NCBI GenBank assembly: GCA_040954595.2
Contig: CM082577.2
Span: forward strand, 7,316,001 to 7,380,000
Length of the DNA stretch: 64,000 bases
Direction of reading: 5' to 3'
Origin: Balanoglossus misakiensis
Taxonomy: Eukaryota > Hemichordata
Position numbers and translations under genes: made by a program. Shown here in pieces: positions 13,101 to 25,500 of this stretch (position 1 is the first letter of the stretch; each line of letters begins with the position of its first letter). The notes below the pieces were generated by a model, which saw nothing but the letters and a program-made list of their open reading frames with translations, was not told the DNA's origin and searched no databases.

Positions 13101-16100
13101 CCAAAATATCGAACGAATTATAACAACCTAAAAAGTATCATATAGTCGTTCTTTGATAAATACCTCACAAATACCCCACTTTGGTGTTCATCGCAGTGCT
13201 TGAAGTCACACATGAATTATTTTCATCATCTAAATGTTAAAAGCCACAGGTGGATTCTGAATATTTTAATCTGTTTTGGTCCAGATTCTCTGATAGATGG
13301 GTTCTGACTGCAAAAAGGAGACATGCAGGTGTAAACCACAGAAAAAAAGTGTGTCTCACGTACACATGAACAGGGGAATGTTAATCTCAACGCATTGTGC
13401 ACACCTAGCACAGTGTTTTGATTTTCCTCCTTAACATGCAAACTCACAGATCTGAGATGATGGTCTATCTGGGTTTCCAAGGAGACCAGAATCAAGATTA
13501 CATTTTGTCTTTTGTGCGTGTGTGTGTCTGCCCACTTCCTTCCTAGCTAAAAAAAACTTGTTTGTGAGAAAGGTAGAGCCACCAGGGAACGCTGTCTGTT
13601 AATCTGATATCCCATACCATCAGTTTGTGCATAATTGATGCCCTAAATCATCCAGGATTTTCCTGGACAAATTTGGACAGCATCTATTCTTGTCTCTCTA
13701 GAGCATCAGACCAAACCTCGCAGTGCCTCCCTAAACTGATTAGTGTTTCTCTGCCACTCTCTCCTAGATATCATGGAATATTATCTTTATTGTTATCCAG
13801 ACTCGTATAATCCATTTGAAGATGTAAGTAGTTTTCTGATTGTTTCTGTCATTGCGCCCCCATACGTTGATTTGAAAATTTATTTCGTCTTTATTTGTGA
13901 GACCCAGTTATGGGCTACAATTTTTCCAGTGATAAATTATCTACAATGCTGTTAGTATTAACATTAATATTTGGCTTAGACAGCCTCTGTGTTATATTTA
14001 GAAGTGCAATGTTCTCTGCCAAAATAGGTTAATATTATATGCTTATTCTCTCTTCACATCTATCTTTAGTTCTTGCAAGAATGTCAGGTCAACCTTGACC
14101 TTGCACAGACCAACCTGAAAAAAGTGGAGAGTCTGGCCAGTCAAGACTATCCAAGAGCTATGGTAAGTTGGCTCAAGGCATTTTGTTCTTTCCGGTTTAA
14201 CCCTTTCACCACCATGGTTTTCTCCAAACCCATTGTTTTCTATAGTAATGTTGGACCTCTATACAGGAAAATGGGGGTGAAAAGGTTATAAATACTTGAC
14301 AGTTGGTATTGCACTTTATATGAATATTACACATGTGCATTATTTCATGCTTTGTTGTACATTTTGTAGAGCACAATACACGTGATGGACCGGGGCCTGA
14401 ACCAGACAGAGATGACCCTGCATGAATTGCAAGCCCTGGTCACCTGTGATGTCTTGCACACAGAATACATGCAAGCCCTGACTGGCCTCTGTCATGACGT
14501 CTTGTAAGTACCGTTCCAGAACAGACAAGATGACTGCATCGTGTACTGTTCATCTGCAAGACACTACTGAAGACACAGTATTTTTAATCTTAATGGGCTT
14601 TTTTCTATCAAAGTATGGCAAATCCTCGTACACAAAACTGACAGTCGAGTATTTGGATTTTATAACAGACAATTGTGTTGAACAGCCAGCTTCTCTGGTT
14701 CACAGTAACATGCACGTTGTCTCAAATAAATCTATGCATTTATTCCAACTCCCAGTCTGTACAAGCATACATACCATAATAAACCCCATCCTCGTTCCCT
14801 CGCTCTCCTAATGATTTTCCACAGTTCTTATCCGTCATGAACTGAAAAGACGCAAACTCAAAATCTTCGTTATTTTGTTGTCATCAACAGAAATGGTTTG
14901 ACGTTACTGCTGCTGTGTACCTTGGTGGCTGGACTGATGTTCACTGTCTTGGTCCTTGTTGGATCTTGTGCTTGGAGGAAATTAGTCAATAAGTAAGTGT
15001 GGGAATTTTGTCTTCTACACTCAGATCTTTTGTCAGGGCAAAAAGCACCACAGTCAGCAAAAGTTGGCCCGTCGATTTTTGCTTTCTTCCTGTACATGTA
15101 AGACTAGAAAGTGGCTTTACTTGTAAACTGATGTAATATGCTGGCAACTGCTATAAAATTGATATCCCAGTTGGCAAAGTTAAAAAATGCTGACCCTAGT
15201 ATATGCGTGCGACAACCATCTTGCAGGAAAGACTATTACAAAGTGGAGAAGGCAGACCCGTACTTCCCCAAACGGGAAGCCGGCAGCTCAGCTCCTTACC
15301 TTGAAGCCTACTACAGTAACAACATCACCATGCCAGCTATACTGAGATCTCCGGAGCAGCAAGATCATGAAATAAGTTCCTTGAGGTGAGGCGGGGCTGG
15401 GATTGCATATCTCTGTAGTATGCTCTGCTGAAGTGCAGTTTTCTTCTTTTGTGTAAATTTGCCAAAAAGAACCTGACTCCTACAACTACTGTGTATATAC
15501 AGATGGCAGCATCTCTGTGTCTGTCTGTGTGTACTAATACTACATTCTACTATCTACTACTGCAGGTACTGCTACTTTGCTAGTACTAGTAACTGCTATT
15601 TCCTGCCTTCACCATCACCACTACCGCCCCACAGAAATAAAAGAACTGTTTTGATAATGTATTCCATGCATATAACGCCTTTCAAAGCTGAGTTTACCAC
15701 AACCTCTCATAGAGATCCCTGCTGATGTATTTTCTCTCGTTTTTTCCTGACGCTAGCACTGGCAGAGACAGTGCAGAGATCACCTCCAGGCCAGTTGCAA
15801 GCAATGACATCACAGCCAGGACACACAGGTACAACGATTCCCAGGCAGTGCAACAGCCCAATGGCGAGACTACACTGCCGTTGATACGAGGCTCTCCGCC
15901 ACCAGCAGTAAGTAACTCAGGGGTTTTGTTAGCTCCCATTTTGTATATACTGGTGGGAGCTTGTGGGATTAGTCAGTGGCCGTCTGTCTGTCTGTCTGTC
16001 TGTCATGACGGAAATTCACAACTATTTAACCTCCCCCCCCCCCCCCCCCCATCAAAAAGTGGTCTGATTGTATTGTTTTCAGTGGTTGTGGTGGACTAGT

Positions 16101-16352
16101 ACGCAGAGTTCTACAAAAGGGTTTTACACACCCTGTGCCTATCACTAATATTGTACATTTTTATATCATCAACGTTCAGTTTTACTCTACTACTAATATC
16201 TGTATAAAAAAGATAAAAATCCTTTTTTCTTCTTTTTCTTGTTCCAGTACCACCCTGTGTTGACAGATCCGTATCACGGGCAATTCGAGAATGATGAGCC
16301 ACCAATCCGTATGCACTACGGCACGGCGTCATCAAGGACAACTGACTTCTGA
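1122..16352 (+). CDS. TTYH: Tweety homologue (TTYH), 13 exons, 5' end outside window
   Basis: Tweety-family plasma-membrane protein, proposed as a Ca2+- or volume-regulated anion channel, though published structures leave the pore in doubt. Exons: 1122-1285, 5646-5757, 6195-6433, 7202-7297, 8497-8569, 10882-10954, 13768-13823, 14070-14162, 14370-14503, 14891-14992, 15227-15385, 15757-15907, 16248-16352. All junctions are GT-AG and in phase; together they encode 518 residues ending in TGA. Visible features: TM1 in exon 1 followed by a Cys-rich turn (FCCWCCCCR); GAIGVGLYGN at the second membrane segment; YRWLVTIIVLGWEALVCIL at TM3; TM4 at 8497; the SDFC and YYLYC cysteines of the extracellular loop; TM5 in the exon at 14891; and a hydrophilic C-tail ending in a PPAY motif. 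N-glycosylation sequons NTT, NVT and NQT lie in the loops. Tweety proteins are ~450-560 aa, so only ~40-45 N-terminal residues are missing. Which vertebrate TTYH is closest cannot be decided by eye. Confidence 0.93.
1464..1654. mobile_element. TTAA-flanked short inverted-repeat element (MITE-like)
   Basis: A 191-bp unit starts TTAAAGGTATACGGTCAC and ends with the inverse complement of TTAAAGGTATACAGTCAC, so the termini match at 17 of 18 positions. TTAA sits at both edges, the target duplication expected of piggyBac-type insertions. There is no coding capacity. It lies in the TTYH intron following the exon at 1122. A MITE is the best reading; the parent transposon is not identifiable from one copy. 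Confidence 0.7.
1994..2180. repeat. Diverged tandem duplication, two ~80-bp units
   Basis: Unit 1 (1994-2076) and unit 2 (2105-2180) share ATAAATGTGT, GACCTTGTTTAACAAAATT versus GGCCTTGTTCAACAAAATT, CTCAGAAAA and CATTTGGT(C/T)TGTC in the same order, with a ~5-base deletion in unit 2 and a 28-base spacer. It is intronic in TTYH and non-coding. Confidence 0.7.
8799..9290 (-). other. Longest unexplained open frame in the TTYH introns (163 codons)
   Basis: An open frame of 163 codons runs opposite to TTYH inside the intron between exons 8497-8569 and 10882-10954. I recognise no domain, signal peptide or transposase/reverse-transcriptase motif, and codon choice is not obviously biased. The length is near what chance gives in 64 kb over six frames, so I do not call it a gene; a degraded transposon fragment remains possible. 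Confidence 0.15.
9636..9650. repeat. (TC)n microsatellite
   Basis: Pure TC dinucleotide run of about 7 units in a TTYH intron. Confidence 0.9.
11104..11318. mobile_element. TA-flanked MITE with TTTTCGCG-rich inverted termini
   Basis: A 215-bp unit whose two ends are inverted copies over ~55 bp. The left end begins ATACTGTTAAAACACTTTAT; the inverse complement of the right end begins ATACTGTAAAACACTTTAT and both continue into repeated TTTTCGCG blocks. If TA (11105-11106 and 11316-11317) is the target duplication, the element starts CTGT and ends ACAG, fitting a Tc1/mariner-type MITE. Almost the whole element can fold into a hairpin. It has no coding capacity and lies in the TTYH intron 10955-13767. 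Confidence 0.8.
14198..14288. mobile_element. 91-bp inverted-repeat element (candidate MITE)
   Basis: The left end TAACCCTTTCACCACCAT and the inverse complement of the right end TAACCTTTTCACCCCCAT agree at 16 of 18 positions. It fills about half of the 207-bp TTYH intron 14163-14369. A partly similar end (AACCCCTTCACCACCAT) occurs near 20772, next to a poly-C tract, suggesting a family. Confidence 0.6.
15982..16050. repeat. (CTGT)n microsatellite followed by 18-nt poly-C
   Basis: TCTG/CTGT repeats at 15982-16004 are followed at 16033-16050 by an uninterrupted run of 18 C. Both lie in the last TTYH intron. The flanking AGCTCCCA...TGGGAGCT (about 15937-15961) forms an inverted pair. Confidence 0.85.
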
Positions 16353-18453
16353 AGAGGAGGGATGAAATTTTACCTTTGAAGCTTGAATAGAGAGATTAGG
16401 CTTTGATCTCTGCCAGCAAGCAAGTCGCACTGCTTTTCCAAGCATACCCTTACAGACGATGGCACACACCATACGGGATCAGCTTGTTCCGTTTGTTATA
16501 TCGTTTGCTCCAATTTTGACGAGTTTCCTCTGATTGGCCAAAAGACTCCCTATGTTTATATAAGAAAACCTCTCAAGCGTAATCTGTTCACTATCTTCAT
16601 GAATTTAATTGTGAATGCCAAAGTTTCCTTGTTTGGTGGTTGTGTCTGTATTGTCCAACTCTTCAGTCAGGTGCCAATATCTATGTCTTCTTATCGACAT
16701 TATGGCCAATTTGTTCACATTTTGCGTTCTGTGAATATTGCAAATCTCCGCCGACTGTGTGACTCAGATGCAAAAAAGAACAAGCTGACGTAGTGCCATG
16801 GTCTGTGATGGTAGCTTGGCTCAGCCCAGGGCTTTGTCACTGTTAGATTTGGGGAATTCACATTAGGATACGCATCTGACCATTTCACTTCAAACATCGT
16901 CACGTATGATCATGTGTGAAATCTCTGTGTTTTTTTATTCAGAGTCAGAATGAAATAGAATAGTCAATTAACATTGCTTATAGTTTTCTCAGTTCAGCGC
17001 GATCTCAAAACAAAATCTGGTTCAAGTTTTGCGTCAGAATCAAACCAAAATATATATGTCTGGTTCAAACTGATGAACATTTTAATATTTTTTTTCAATT
17101 TGAAGTATAATTTAACAAAAATTACAATGTGTTGAAGCTCAATGTTTATTATTTTGAACGTTTTATTGCCGAGTCACGTACGACTCACGAAATAATAGTG
17201 AAGGGGGTTCTGAAGAAAATACTGTAAATATGGTGGCCTTTATTTTCCTCTCTCTTGCACTCATCTACGCAGCCTTTTCGCAAAAAAAGTATTATTTTAA
17301 CGTGTAGCATTGATATACAGATGAAGAGCTCAGAAGAAGAATCTATTTTTATGGACGTTGATATTTCTATGTGGTGTTAGATTTTAAATGAGTACTGACA
17401 AACAAAAAGTCTGGTGGCTGTTTTCTGCTTTATAGGAGACTGTTGTACATACCTTTTTAATCGCTATATATTCTCAAGATTCGCGTTTCCTTCCTGGCAG
17501 TGTTGTCGCATGTCCACAGCCACTTTTTGAAGTTACAACAAGCTGACCGCGTTTGTACACGTAGGTCCCAGCAAGCCTGTAGCACTAATTTTAGCACTTC
17601 ACTTTAACGAAATACCAGATCATGTGCACCATATATGATAGTAGAGTGTAACCCATGTGTAGCAGAAGAAATCAAGTCTGACTTTAATAGATAAATATCG
17701 TCTTGAAATATCTACCTGTCATTTTAACTCTTGGTCACTTGGTGACACTCTTATAAACTAGACTTATAGATTACTGGATATAATCAGGGCGACAGTATAA
17801 AATCTACTGACCAATGAAGACAGCCTTTTAGGAAATTATGCTAATAGATGCAGAGTGTATTATGCTAATAAGGGCTGCTCAGCCAATAGCTGATGAGGAA
17901 GAAAAGTATGTTGGCTCTTCTGTCAGAAAGACTGTTTCTGGTTTTCCAGAGGCAGATACGAGGTCATCCTTTTGGCCCAGCTCAACATAGAGGGTGGTCT
18001 CTGGAGTGCCCCTCTCTTGTAAGGCACTGCTGGATAAGAGTTGGTTGTCTTAGACTAATATTTAGTTGTAAATACCAGAAACTAACATGACTGTGGCTTG
18101 TCATTAGTTACTATAATCGACATTGAAATTCTCACCTACACACAGGCCATGTAAGGAACTGCCAAGCAGATAATACAAAATATTTATTAACAGAGGAATT
18201 TTTTTATTGTGACTGTGTTTGATGTTACACAACTACTGTTCGATGTTCTTTCACATTCATAAGAAATTTATATGGAGACATTTTAAATGATCAAGGGTGC
18301 AACGAAATTAACCAAAAATATAAGATGTACTGATATATTATTTTATCTTATATATGTCATTTTTCATAACTTTAAAAGAAATTTTAGATTGGACGGACTC
18401 GACTTTTTTATACATTTTTAGCCTCAGATTCAGAGTATTGGATGAACTACGAA

Positions 18454-18459
18454 AATAAA
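18454..18459 (+). terminator. Candidate poly(A) signal for TTYH (AATAAA)
   Basis: AATAAA occurs ~2.1 kb past the TTYH stop codon; a second AATAAA lies at 18799-18804. No nearer AATAAA was seen, so a long 3' UTR or a variant hexamer is implied. Weak evidence without transcript data. Confidence 0.3.
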
Positions 18460-20732
18460 TTGGAATAGGACATTTAAACCCTTTGATAAAAATGTAAATA
18501 TTTGATTATTAGGGCAAAGATGGGACAAAATTTAAAAAAGAGAGACTGCTTTTGAGCATTGCGCAAGCTAACTTAGGAAAACTTGCATGTGATGTGGTAT
18601 TTGTCAGTGTATGTGGTGTGGTATTGACTTAGAAACTAAGAAAAGAGGACAGTTTTTCAGCGTGGCATATTCGACTTGATTTTATTGTCATGCTGATGAC
18701 AGCGATGCGATGCAGATTAACACTAAGACATGAACTATAACCAGGTGGTGGTACATATATCTTGAAGTTATGACATGAAAATGCTACTTGATGCTCATAA
18801 TAAATAAATGTAGTTAAACCATGGTTTTCTTAGCAAAATTAAATCAGTCCTGAAGCACTTGTTCAATAATAGGCTATATGCATATAAAGTGTTGACTTCG
18901 TAAAAATTTGAAAATTCATAGCATTCTGCAGGCATGTGACAAAGTACCCAGTTACAGTGCCATCTTAGCTATATGAATGCTGTTTATCAGTTTTAGTGGA
19001 ATAAAGCAGCTGATGTCAAGATTGGAGTCTGTGTGACAGATTAGGATGCATTTTGTCGTCTTGGCACCTTTACAGCAAACATTAAAGGGCGGGTGCCGTC
19101 TGCGGATGCGAGTGTGGGTCCCACACGACGCAGTTGCAGTCAAGTAGGCACACAGTATCACTGCTACAATGATTCTGACTGGCTCAATTAACACCCAACA
19201 AGTTTCCATGGACCAATCAGGTGTTGACTTCTGACAACAAGCAGATGGTGTTCACCAGACTTTCATCCACCTTTCATAATATACGTATGAAAAATCACGT
19301 TGACATTTCTACCGCATCACTGTAGATGCATTTTTCAGTTCTTCTTTTCTGCACACTTATAAATTTCTGACTTGCAGAAGTACATGTATTCATAAATATA
19401 TACAATAGATCTTTTGTGCTAGTGATTTTGGGGTGAAGTTTTGTGTTTTGTCAAAAATCTGTTCATTTTGTGTACTTCATAGAATTACAGTTTGATTCAT
19501 CATTATCATATTTGTATGAAAATACATTTCATTGTCACTTCTTTTACACAGATTTCATATCATTCATTATTCATGTACTCTAGATGTGGCACAGTTTGAA
19601 ACTAGACTTACTATCTGGTGTCTGAACAATGAAGAAAGCCAATATATAATTATAAGACAGCACCAGTATCCAACATGTAACTTTTCATCTTGAATATTCA
19701 CTTAGTCATATAGGCTAGAACTAGTGAGAGACCATTTTCGTTGAATGGTGCCAATTGACATAGACCTGGTCATGCCATGGCACAGCTGAAATGATGGTTG
19801 TGTTGATGGATGTTAAATTCTCCTTTATAACTGTAGTACATCTATATCACTTCGGAACACAACTTTTGCTGACGGTCACTGAATGCTTATTTGCATTGAC
19901 TTTACATCCTGCAATAAACTCCAATAATTCAAGGTGTACGACATTTTGAAACATTTTCGTTTTGAGCATATACCATATTGGCCATTTCCATACTTCCCAG
20001 TCAGCACTCAAGCGCAGAAACATACAGGATTTCATATCATCGAATCATTCTTTACAAGCAAAATGAGATGTTCAAAAACTGCCATCAATTCAATTTCCGG
20101 TGAGCAGAATCATGTGCAAGTTTGCTTGAACAAAAATATTGACTATTCCACCATTTATGAACAAAAAGTTTTTTTTTGTAATAAATTTTTTGAAGAAACT
20201 TCGTTATGTATCAGCCAACTTTTAAAAAGGCTTTACTCTGTAAACCGTCATCGTTCCACGAATTTGTATTTTCTATTGATAATATTCTCACGAAAAAATA
20301 ATTCTTGTTTCACAAAGATATCGTATCATTGAAGAGAAACTGTGTTCGGATTTCCTTGTTTGTGTAATCTATTGTGATTGTGCAGTTTCCGACTGATTTG
20401 AACTTTTTTTGTGATGAAATGTCTTTTGAAATCTATTTTGAAAACAAAAATGCTGTTCAGTCCTGTATTACTTTATTTGTTCTTTTTCATGATAGGTATT
20501 GTTTAATTTTGATTAAAAGTTATATAGCAATGTAATTTTGTGCCGTTGATTCTTGATGATGCCCTCAAACTTGTCCATAAACAAAAGTAAAACTTGGCCA
20601 TGTGGGTAAAATGTTGAATATAGCACATCAGATTCTAGAAATTTGCCAATTCTCCTGGATGACAGCTCCCCAGCAAACCGAACAAAACAAAAAATAAACA
20701 AGAACAAAACATGGTCCGTTTGTATAAACAAG

Positions 20733-20738
20733 TTTATT
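20733..20738 (-). terminator. Candidate poly(A) signal for MKK3/6
   Basis: The inverse complement of TTTATT gives AATAAA on the minus strand ~1.8 kb past the MKK3/6 stop, followed downstream on that strand by a GT-rich stretch (about 20670-20720). The alternative at 21511-21516 would give a ~1.0-kb 3' UTR. Confidence 0.35.
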
Positions 20739-22306
20739 TTACCTAGCATATAACATTCTCTTGCAATGTAAACCCCTTCACCACCATAACTTGGACCCCC
20801 CCCCCCCCCTTTTGCTTTCAGTGGTAAAGTTGGATTTTTACACTGTGAAATTGGGGGGTGCAAGAGGCTCCAATATCATCAACTAATAACCTAAAAACAT
20901 AATACACATTGGATTCGAGTCTCTGGAGTAAGAAATACCAACTCGTGCTACATAACTGCAGCTACTTAAACTGTGTCAAGGAAAACCTTACACAACAACA
21001 TACAACATTCAAATTTGCATCCTGTAGGTGTAATATGCATACATAATTCAGATGAAAATAACGTCATTTACTTGCATTTTTGTTTCAAAAGTGGTACAAA
21101 AATGTGTTACTGAGTATTGGACTATCTACATTCTCAAACTCTTGAGATCTGGGCTATAGGAAAACGCCTGCCCACCTCTCTCTAAACTAACATCCCTCTC
21201 GAGAAGGAAATTGTTTGGCATTCTGACTATTGCTTATTCTGATTAAAAGAATATGTAACACTAGGTTATATAATATATAAAAATACTTCACATTGACCCT
21301 CATTTTAAAATTTCTGCATAATTTGTCCTCTTTTTTTTGAAAAATCATCCTACATCAAGCAGTTGCCAGATATTAACAATGGCCTATAAATAGTTTAACC
21401 TTTGACCTAGCAAAGGATTGTACCATTATTATGGAGGAAGGCAACCATCAACTTGGTAATAAATACAGATCTCCTATTTTTTTATCATTCAAAGGGAAGA
21501 ATTTTTTAAGTTTATTTGCCTCCTTATTACAAAAGAATTATCCTGAGTTGTCCCCCATAAAAGACTGGCAAAAGTCGTAGTACCTGTGTCTCTACCATGG
21601 CACTGACCCATATACAGTATCAAGACACAGTTTTTTGCGTTGCATTGTATGTCTACTGTAATATAACGAACATTTTCTCAATTTTGTGTTTTTTTTACCC
21701 TTTATACAATATATTACAAACTGGGCATTGCATTACAAAATGGCTGAGTCATGCGGAGGCTTTCTTGACAGCAAGACCTGGTCAGAGTCAACACCGAAAT
21801 CAAGTCCCTGAAAATGTACGTTCAAGTTTGTCAACGGCTACTTCTAAAACTACCGACTACATACCACCGAAATGACAGGCCAAACCTGATACAGGAAATT
21901 CGACGCATTTGCACACAGCTAAGGTACACACTGGAGTGTGCGTTTGTTAACATAAAGGGGAGTCTAAAATCACATGCAAACTTTGTCTACAACTCATGGC
22001 TCCTATGCGAGTGATCTACAACTCGCACAATCGTATTATTCTGTGAGTGAAATAAACAATGAACAGAAAAAAAACCATAATTGCTACCGAGTAAATGAGT
22101 ATACCACAGAAATTGACATGCCTCTCAGTCAGGGAACATCAGCGAAACTGCAACTATAAACCTGCTGCTGCGAAAAATGGTTACTGCGAAACGTACAACC
22201 CACTCGCTGTTCTGCAAACATCAAGAAAACCCAAACTGTAATATTTCAGTGTAGAGGGAAGACAGTTCCCAAAGCCGTTCCCAGATCTTACAATTGCACA
22301 TTCTCA

Positions 22307-22484
22307 CCAATAGAGGGCAGCCTTCGCAATATGGCAGCCTCAGTCATTTCACTAAAAACCTGGTTCCCGACTACAGGGAAACTGGCACTGAATTCACAAG
22401 TTCAAACCCTAGATTGCCCGCCTACCCCTTGCAGTACATGTATTAATATTTCTACTCAAGGCTAGATGTGTGAGGGGGCGCTGG
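22307..22484. promoter_or_regulatory. Two CTCF-like motifs 3' of MKK3/6
   Basis: CCAATAGAGGGCAG at 22307-22320 fits the CTCF core except one base. GAGGGGGCGCTGG at 22472-22484 carries the AGGGGGCGC core but lacks the CCA part. Both lie just past the MKK3/6 stop codon, in the spacer between convergent genes, where insulator sites are plausible. Motif match only. Confidence 0.3.
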
Positions 22485-22533
22485 ATGACCCCTGAATGTC
22501 TGTGACATGGATTGTACTTTTGGTGATGGTTTC

Positions 22534-25500
22534 TTAGTTGAGTATTCTGTTCACAAAGCTGGCAACATCAACAATCTTGGTTTCGTAGGGCTGTATGAAT
22601 TCATGTTCCTGCAAAGTATGAATAGATCAACATTATGGATACAGTCACTGGATATATCAAGCCTTATATAATACTAAATTAAATAATTTAGCAATTTTTT
22701 AATTAAAACATTTCCATTTGTGTGTGGTGAAACATGTTTCATCAAGTTTAAACTTGACATTTGACACCAGACACAATCAATTTATAGCATACAAGTATAT
22801 CACTCACCATCAGCTTGGGATATGTTGGTCTTTCTCGGAAATCCTTCTTAAGGCTACAATCAAAAAGAAAAACATGTTTTATTCATATTGAATACCACAG
22901 CAAAATGGCACAATCTATTAAAGCCTCAGTATTTCTCGTAGGGGCAAAATTTTGTTTGAAACGGCATCTATAATTTCTAAAAGTAGATGATAATTGATAC
23001 TGAATCGAACAGTCATCATCCCCAGCTCTGCTGATAAACTCATACAATTTACAATATAACGAGTGAAGAATGACTTTCTGTCCGGACAGAAAGTCACGTG
23101 AGTCAGGCTAATGTTGACACACGTGACTAGTGCGCATGCGCACTCAAATGTGAATCTATGCGGAAGAGGTTTGGTCGCCCCAAATCAAGCGACTCAGCGA
23201 AGAAATGCGCACTAATTCGGCGAAATTTTGGGAAGATAACTTTATGGGAGAAATCAGTCGATGGAACCAGATCAAATCCGAAAATAGTCTGACCATCAAA
23301 ATGTCAAAGTGGCACGTTTGCTGATCGACATGTACAACATTTCCGTTGTAAACAAACCCGCGCATCATTTCAAGTGTTACGGGCAATATTTACAGCTTGC
23401 ACGTAGCTACAGTTGCCCAAATCTTTCTTCTATCTTCATTATGTAGTATTCCATGATGAATGTACAGGAAAAACGGGCATTTTTCGATGATGAAAAATGG
23501 ATACACACGAGAAATACTGGGGCTTTAATTATATCCAGATAAAGCTTCAAATGATGGCAAAAAAATGGAACTCACCATAGATCAATGAAGTCGACAAATT
23601 CTCGGGAAAACTGACCCTCTGGTAATTTTGGCGATGGCTCCTTGACAACTTGTTTTAATTGGGCGAAGGGTGTGCCCCATGATTCATATGGAAATTTGCC
23701 GGTTGCTAACTCAAACTATAATATAACAGATGGAGGTATTAAAGAGATGGATTTAGAACATGAATTTGTTACCGGATATAATGATTGAGATTCTCTAAAC
23801 TGACTCTACATAATTCCAGTAATCCTGATTAGAGAGATTCGTGGTTGTAATCAACTCAATGTATGACATCTATGACTACATGAGCCCTCCTCCACAAAGA
23901 ACATATTGAAGGGTTCCTGCCTCAAGAGGGCTCACTTCTGCAGGCCCCAGCTGGCATTAGCACCTTCAACACTCATAATGTGTAATCCTTTGACTGACGA
24001 GGGTGTTGGCAATATTTGGGTCCCCAGACAATATATAGTTGGATACAATGTATATTCTGTTTTTCGGCAAAATAAATTGCCTCCCTGCAGTAATTCGCTT
24101 GTCAGCTACTGCAATTAATCAGAAACTCCTAAACTGGGACGATATTTAGAAGTGCAGGTTACTTACCATTGTGATGCCAAGGCTCCAGATGTCTGATTTT
24201 ATGTCGTAACCTTTATAACCTTTCTCGTTGCGCGTGATGTCGGGATCAATGCGTTCCGGCTGAAAAGGAAAGGCCAGATTTAAAAGATAAGAATTAATGG
24301 TTTTATGTAGGTACCTAATAAAACAGTCAGGTCATTTATCTAAAACTCTAATGACATGAAAATCTGTTCAAAATTGACTTGTACAACCAATTTCCTCTAA
24401 AGTCTAAGTACAATACACCTAACTTCCCTCAAACCCACAGTCACACAAATGATTGTGTGGACTCCAATTTTAGGCTCAGTTCCTTAAATGGTATTACCCA
24501 GTGATCCAGCCACTGAGAAATTTTTAGAAATAAAAACAAACAAACATTTCTTTCACTTTCTCAAAGAAAAAGCTACACAATTGAGAATATGTGCAAGTTC
24601 CCTATTTTTGAAGCATCATCAGTGTCCTCGATACATCCCTGTTTACCTACCCCCCCCCCCACACACACACACACACAGTCGACATCCTGACCTCAGCTGA
24701 CACTTAAATTCTACAGTTTAACAATAGCACACATTGTAAATTATACTTTCAGTGAGATGAGATGGGACGCGACGCTGTAAACTATGATTTACAAAAGGGG
24801 TGACTTCCAGGTCAGGTTGTCCCACTGAAACCTGATAATGTACTGATGAGGTCTTTCAACTTTCATTTTAGACAAAAAAATAAAATAAATCAACACAATA
24901 GTTTTGGTCTGTGCCCACTCACTTCCTCTCTGAATGCACTAGGCTTCGGTTCTGAACAAGGATTACTTTTCTGTGGTCAAAACTACAGTTCTGACATTGT
25001 CTCTTTTGTTTGGTTGAGAGTATTTCATTGTGCCAAGTGGTCTATCAGTAGAGTTCTGTTTCGAGCCCTACACTTAGTCAACTTGTTGGTTTGTATTTTT
25101 ATGAGTTCAAGCAGTTCCCGTCACCATCATCGCCATGAATGGAACTGTCACATGATTTACCTAGGTACCGTAAATAACCCAAGGCCATTTTGTTTTTAAA
25201 AAAAGGCCGAATGTGAAAATGAAATTCACACAAAACACATAAATCTATCTGGGTATTCAGATTAGGATAGACCATAGCAAATTTATTACTGGAGAAAGTC
25301 TATGAATAGTTCAAATGTACGTGTACTTACAGACATATATGGCTTGCAACCGGCATCCATTGTCTTGGCCACCGAGTCTACAAGATGGCCGCTAATTCCA
25401 AAATCGCACATCTTCACATGGCCCTGGCGGTCGATTAGTACGTTCGAGGGTTTGACATCTCGATGAATAACGCTCAGCTGAGTGTGTAGATAATGTAAGG

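Larger units (their letters stand above)
16353..22533. other. Spacer and 3' UTRs between convergent TTYH and MKK3/6
   Basis: No exon-like frame was found. TTYH (+) and MKK3/6 (-) end toward each other, so this stretch should hold both 3' UTRs. Candidate signals are AATAAA at 18454 and 18799 for TTYH and inverse-complement AATAAA at 20733 and 21511 for MKK3/6. The open frame at 19934-20332 (+) is AT-rich, of low complexity and unlike any family I know. Two CTCF-like motifs and a 14-nt poly-C tract (20796-20809) are also here. Confidence 0.6.

Noticed and set aside
19934-20332. 132-codon plus-strand frame in the TTYH/MKK3/6 spacer
   Set aside because: AT-rich, no recognisable domain and no splice or promoter context; length is compatible with chance.
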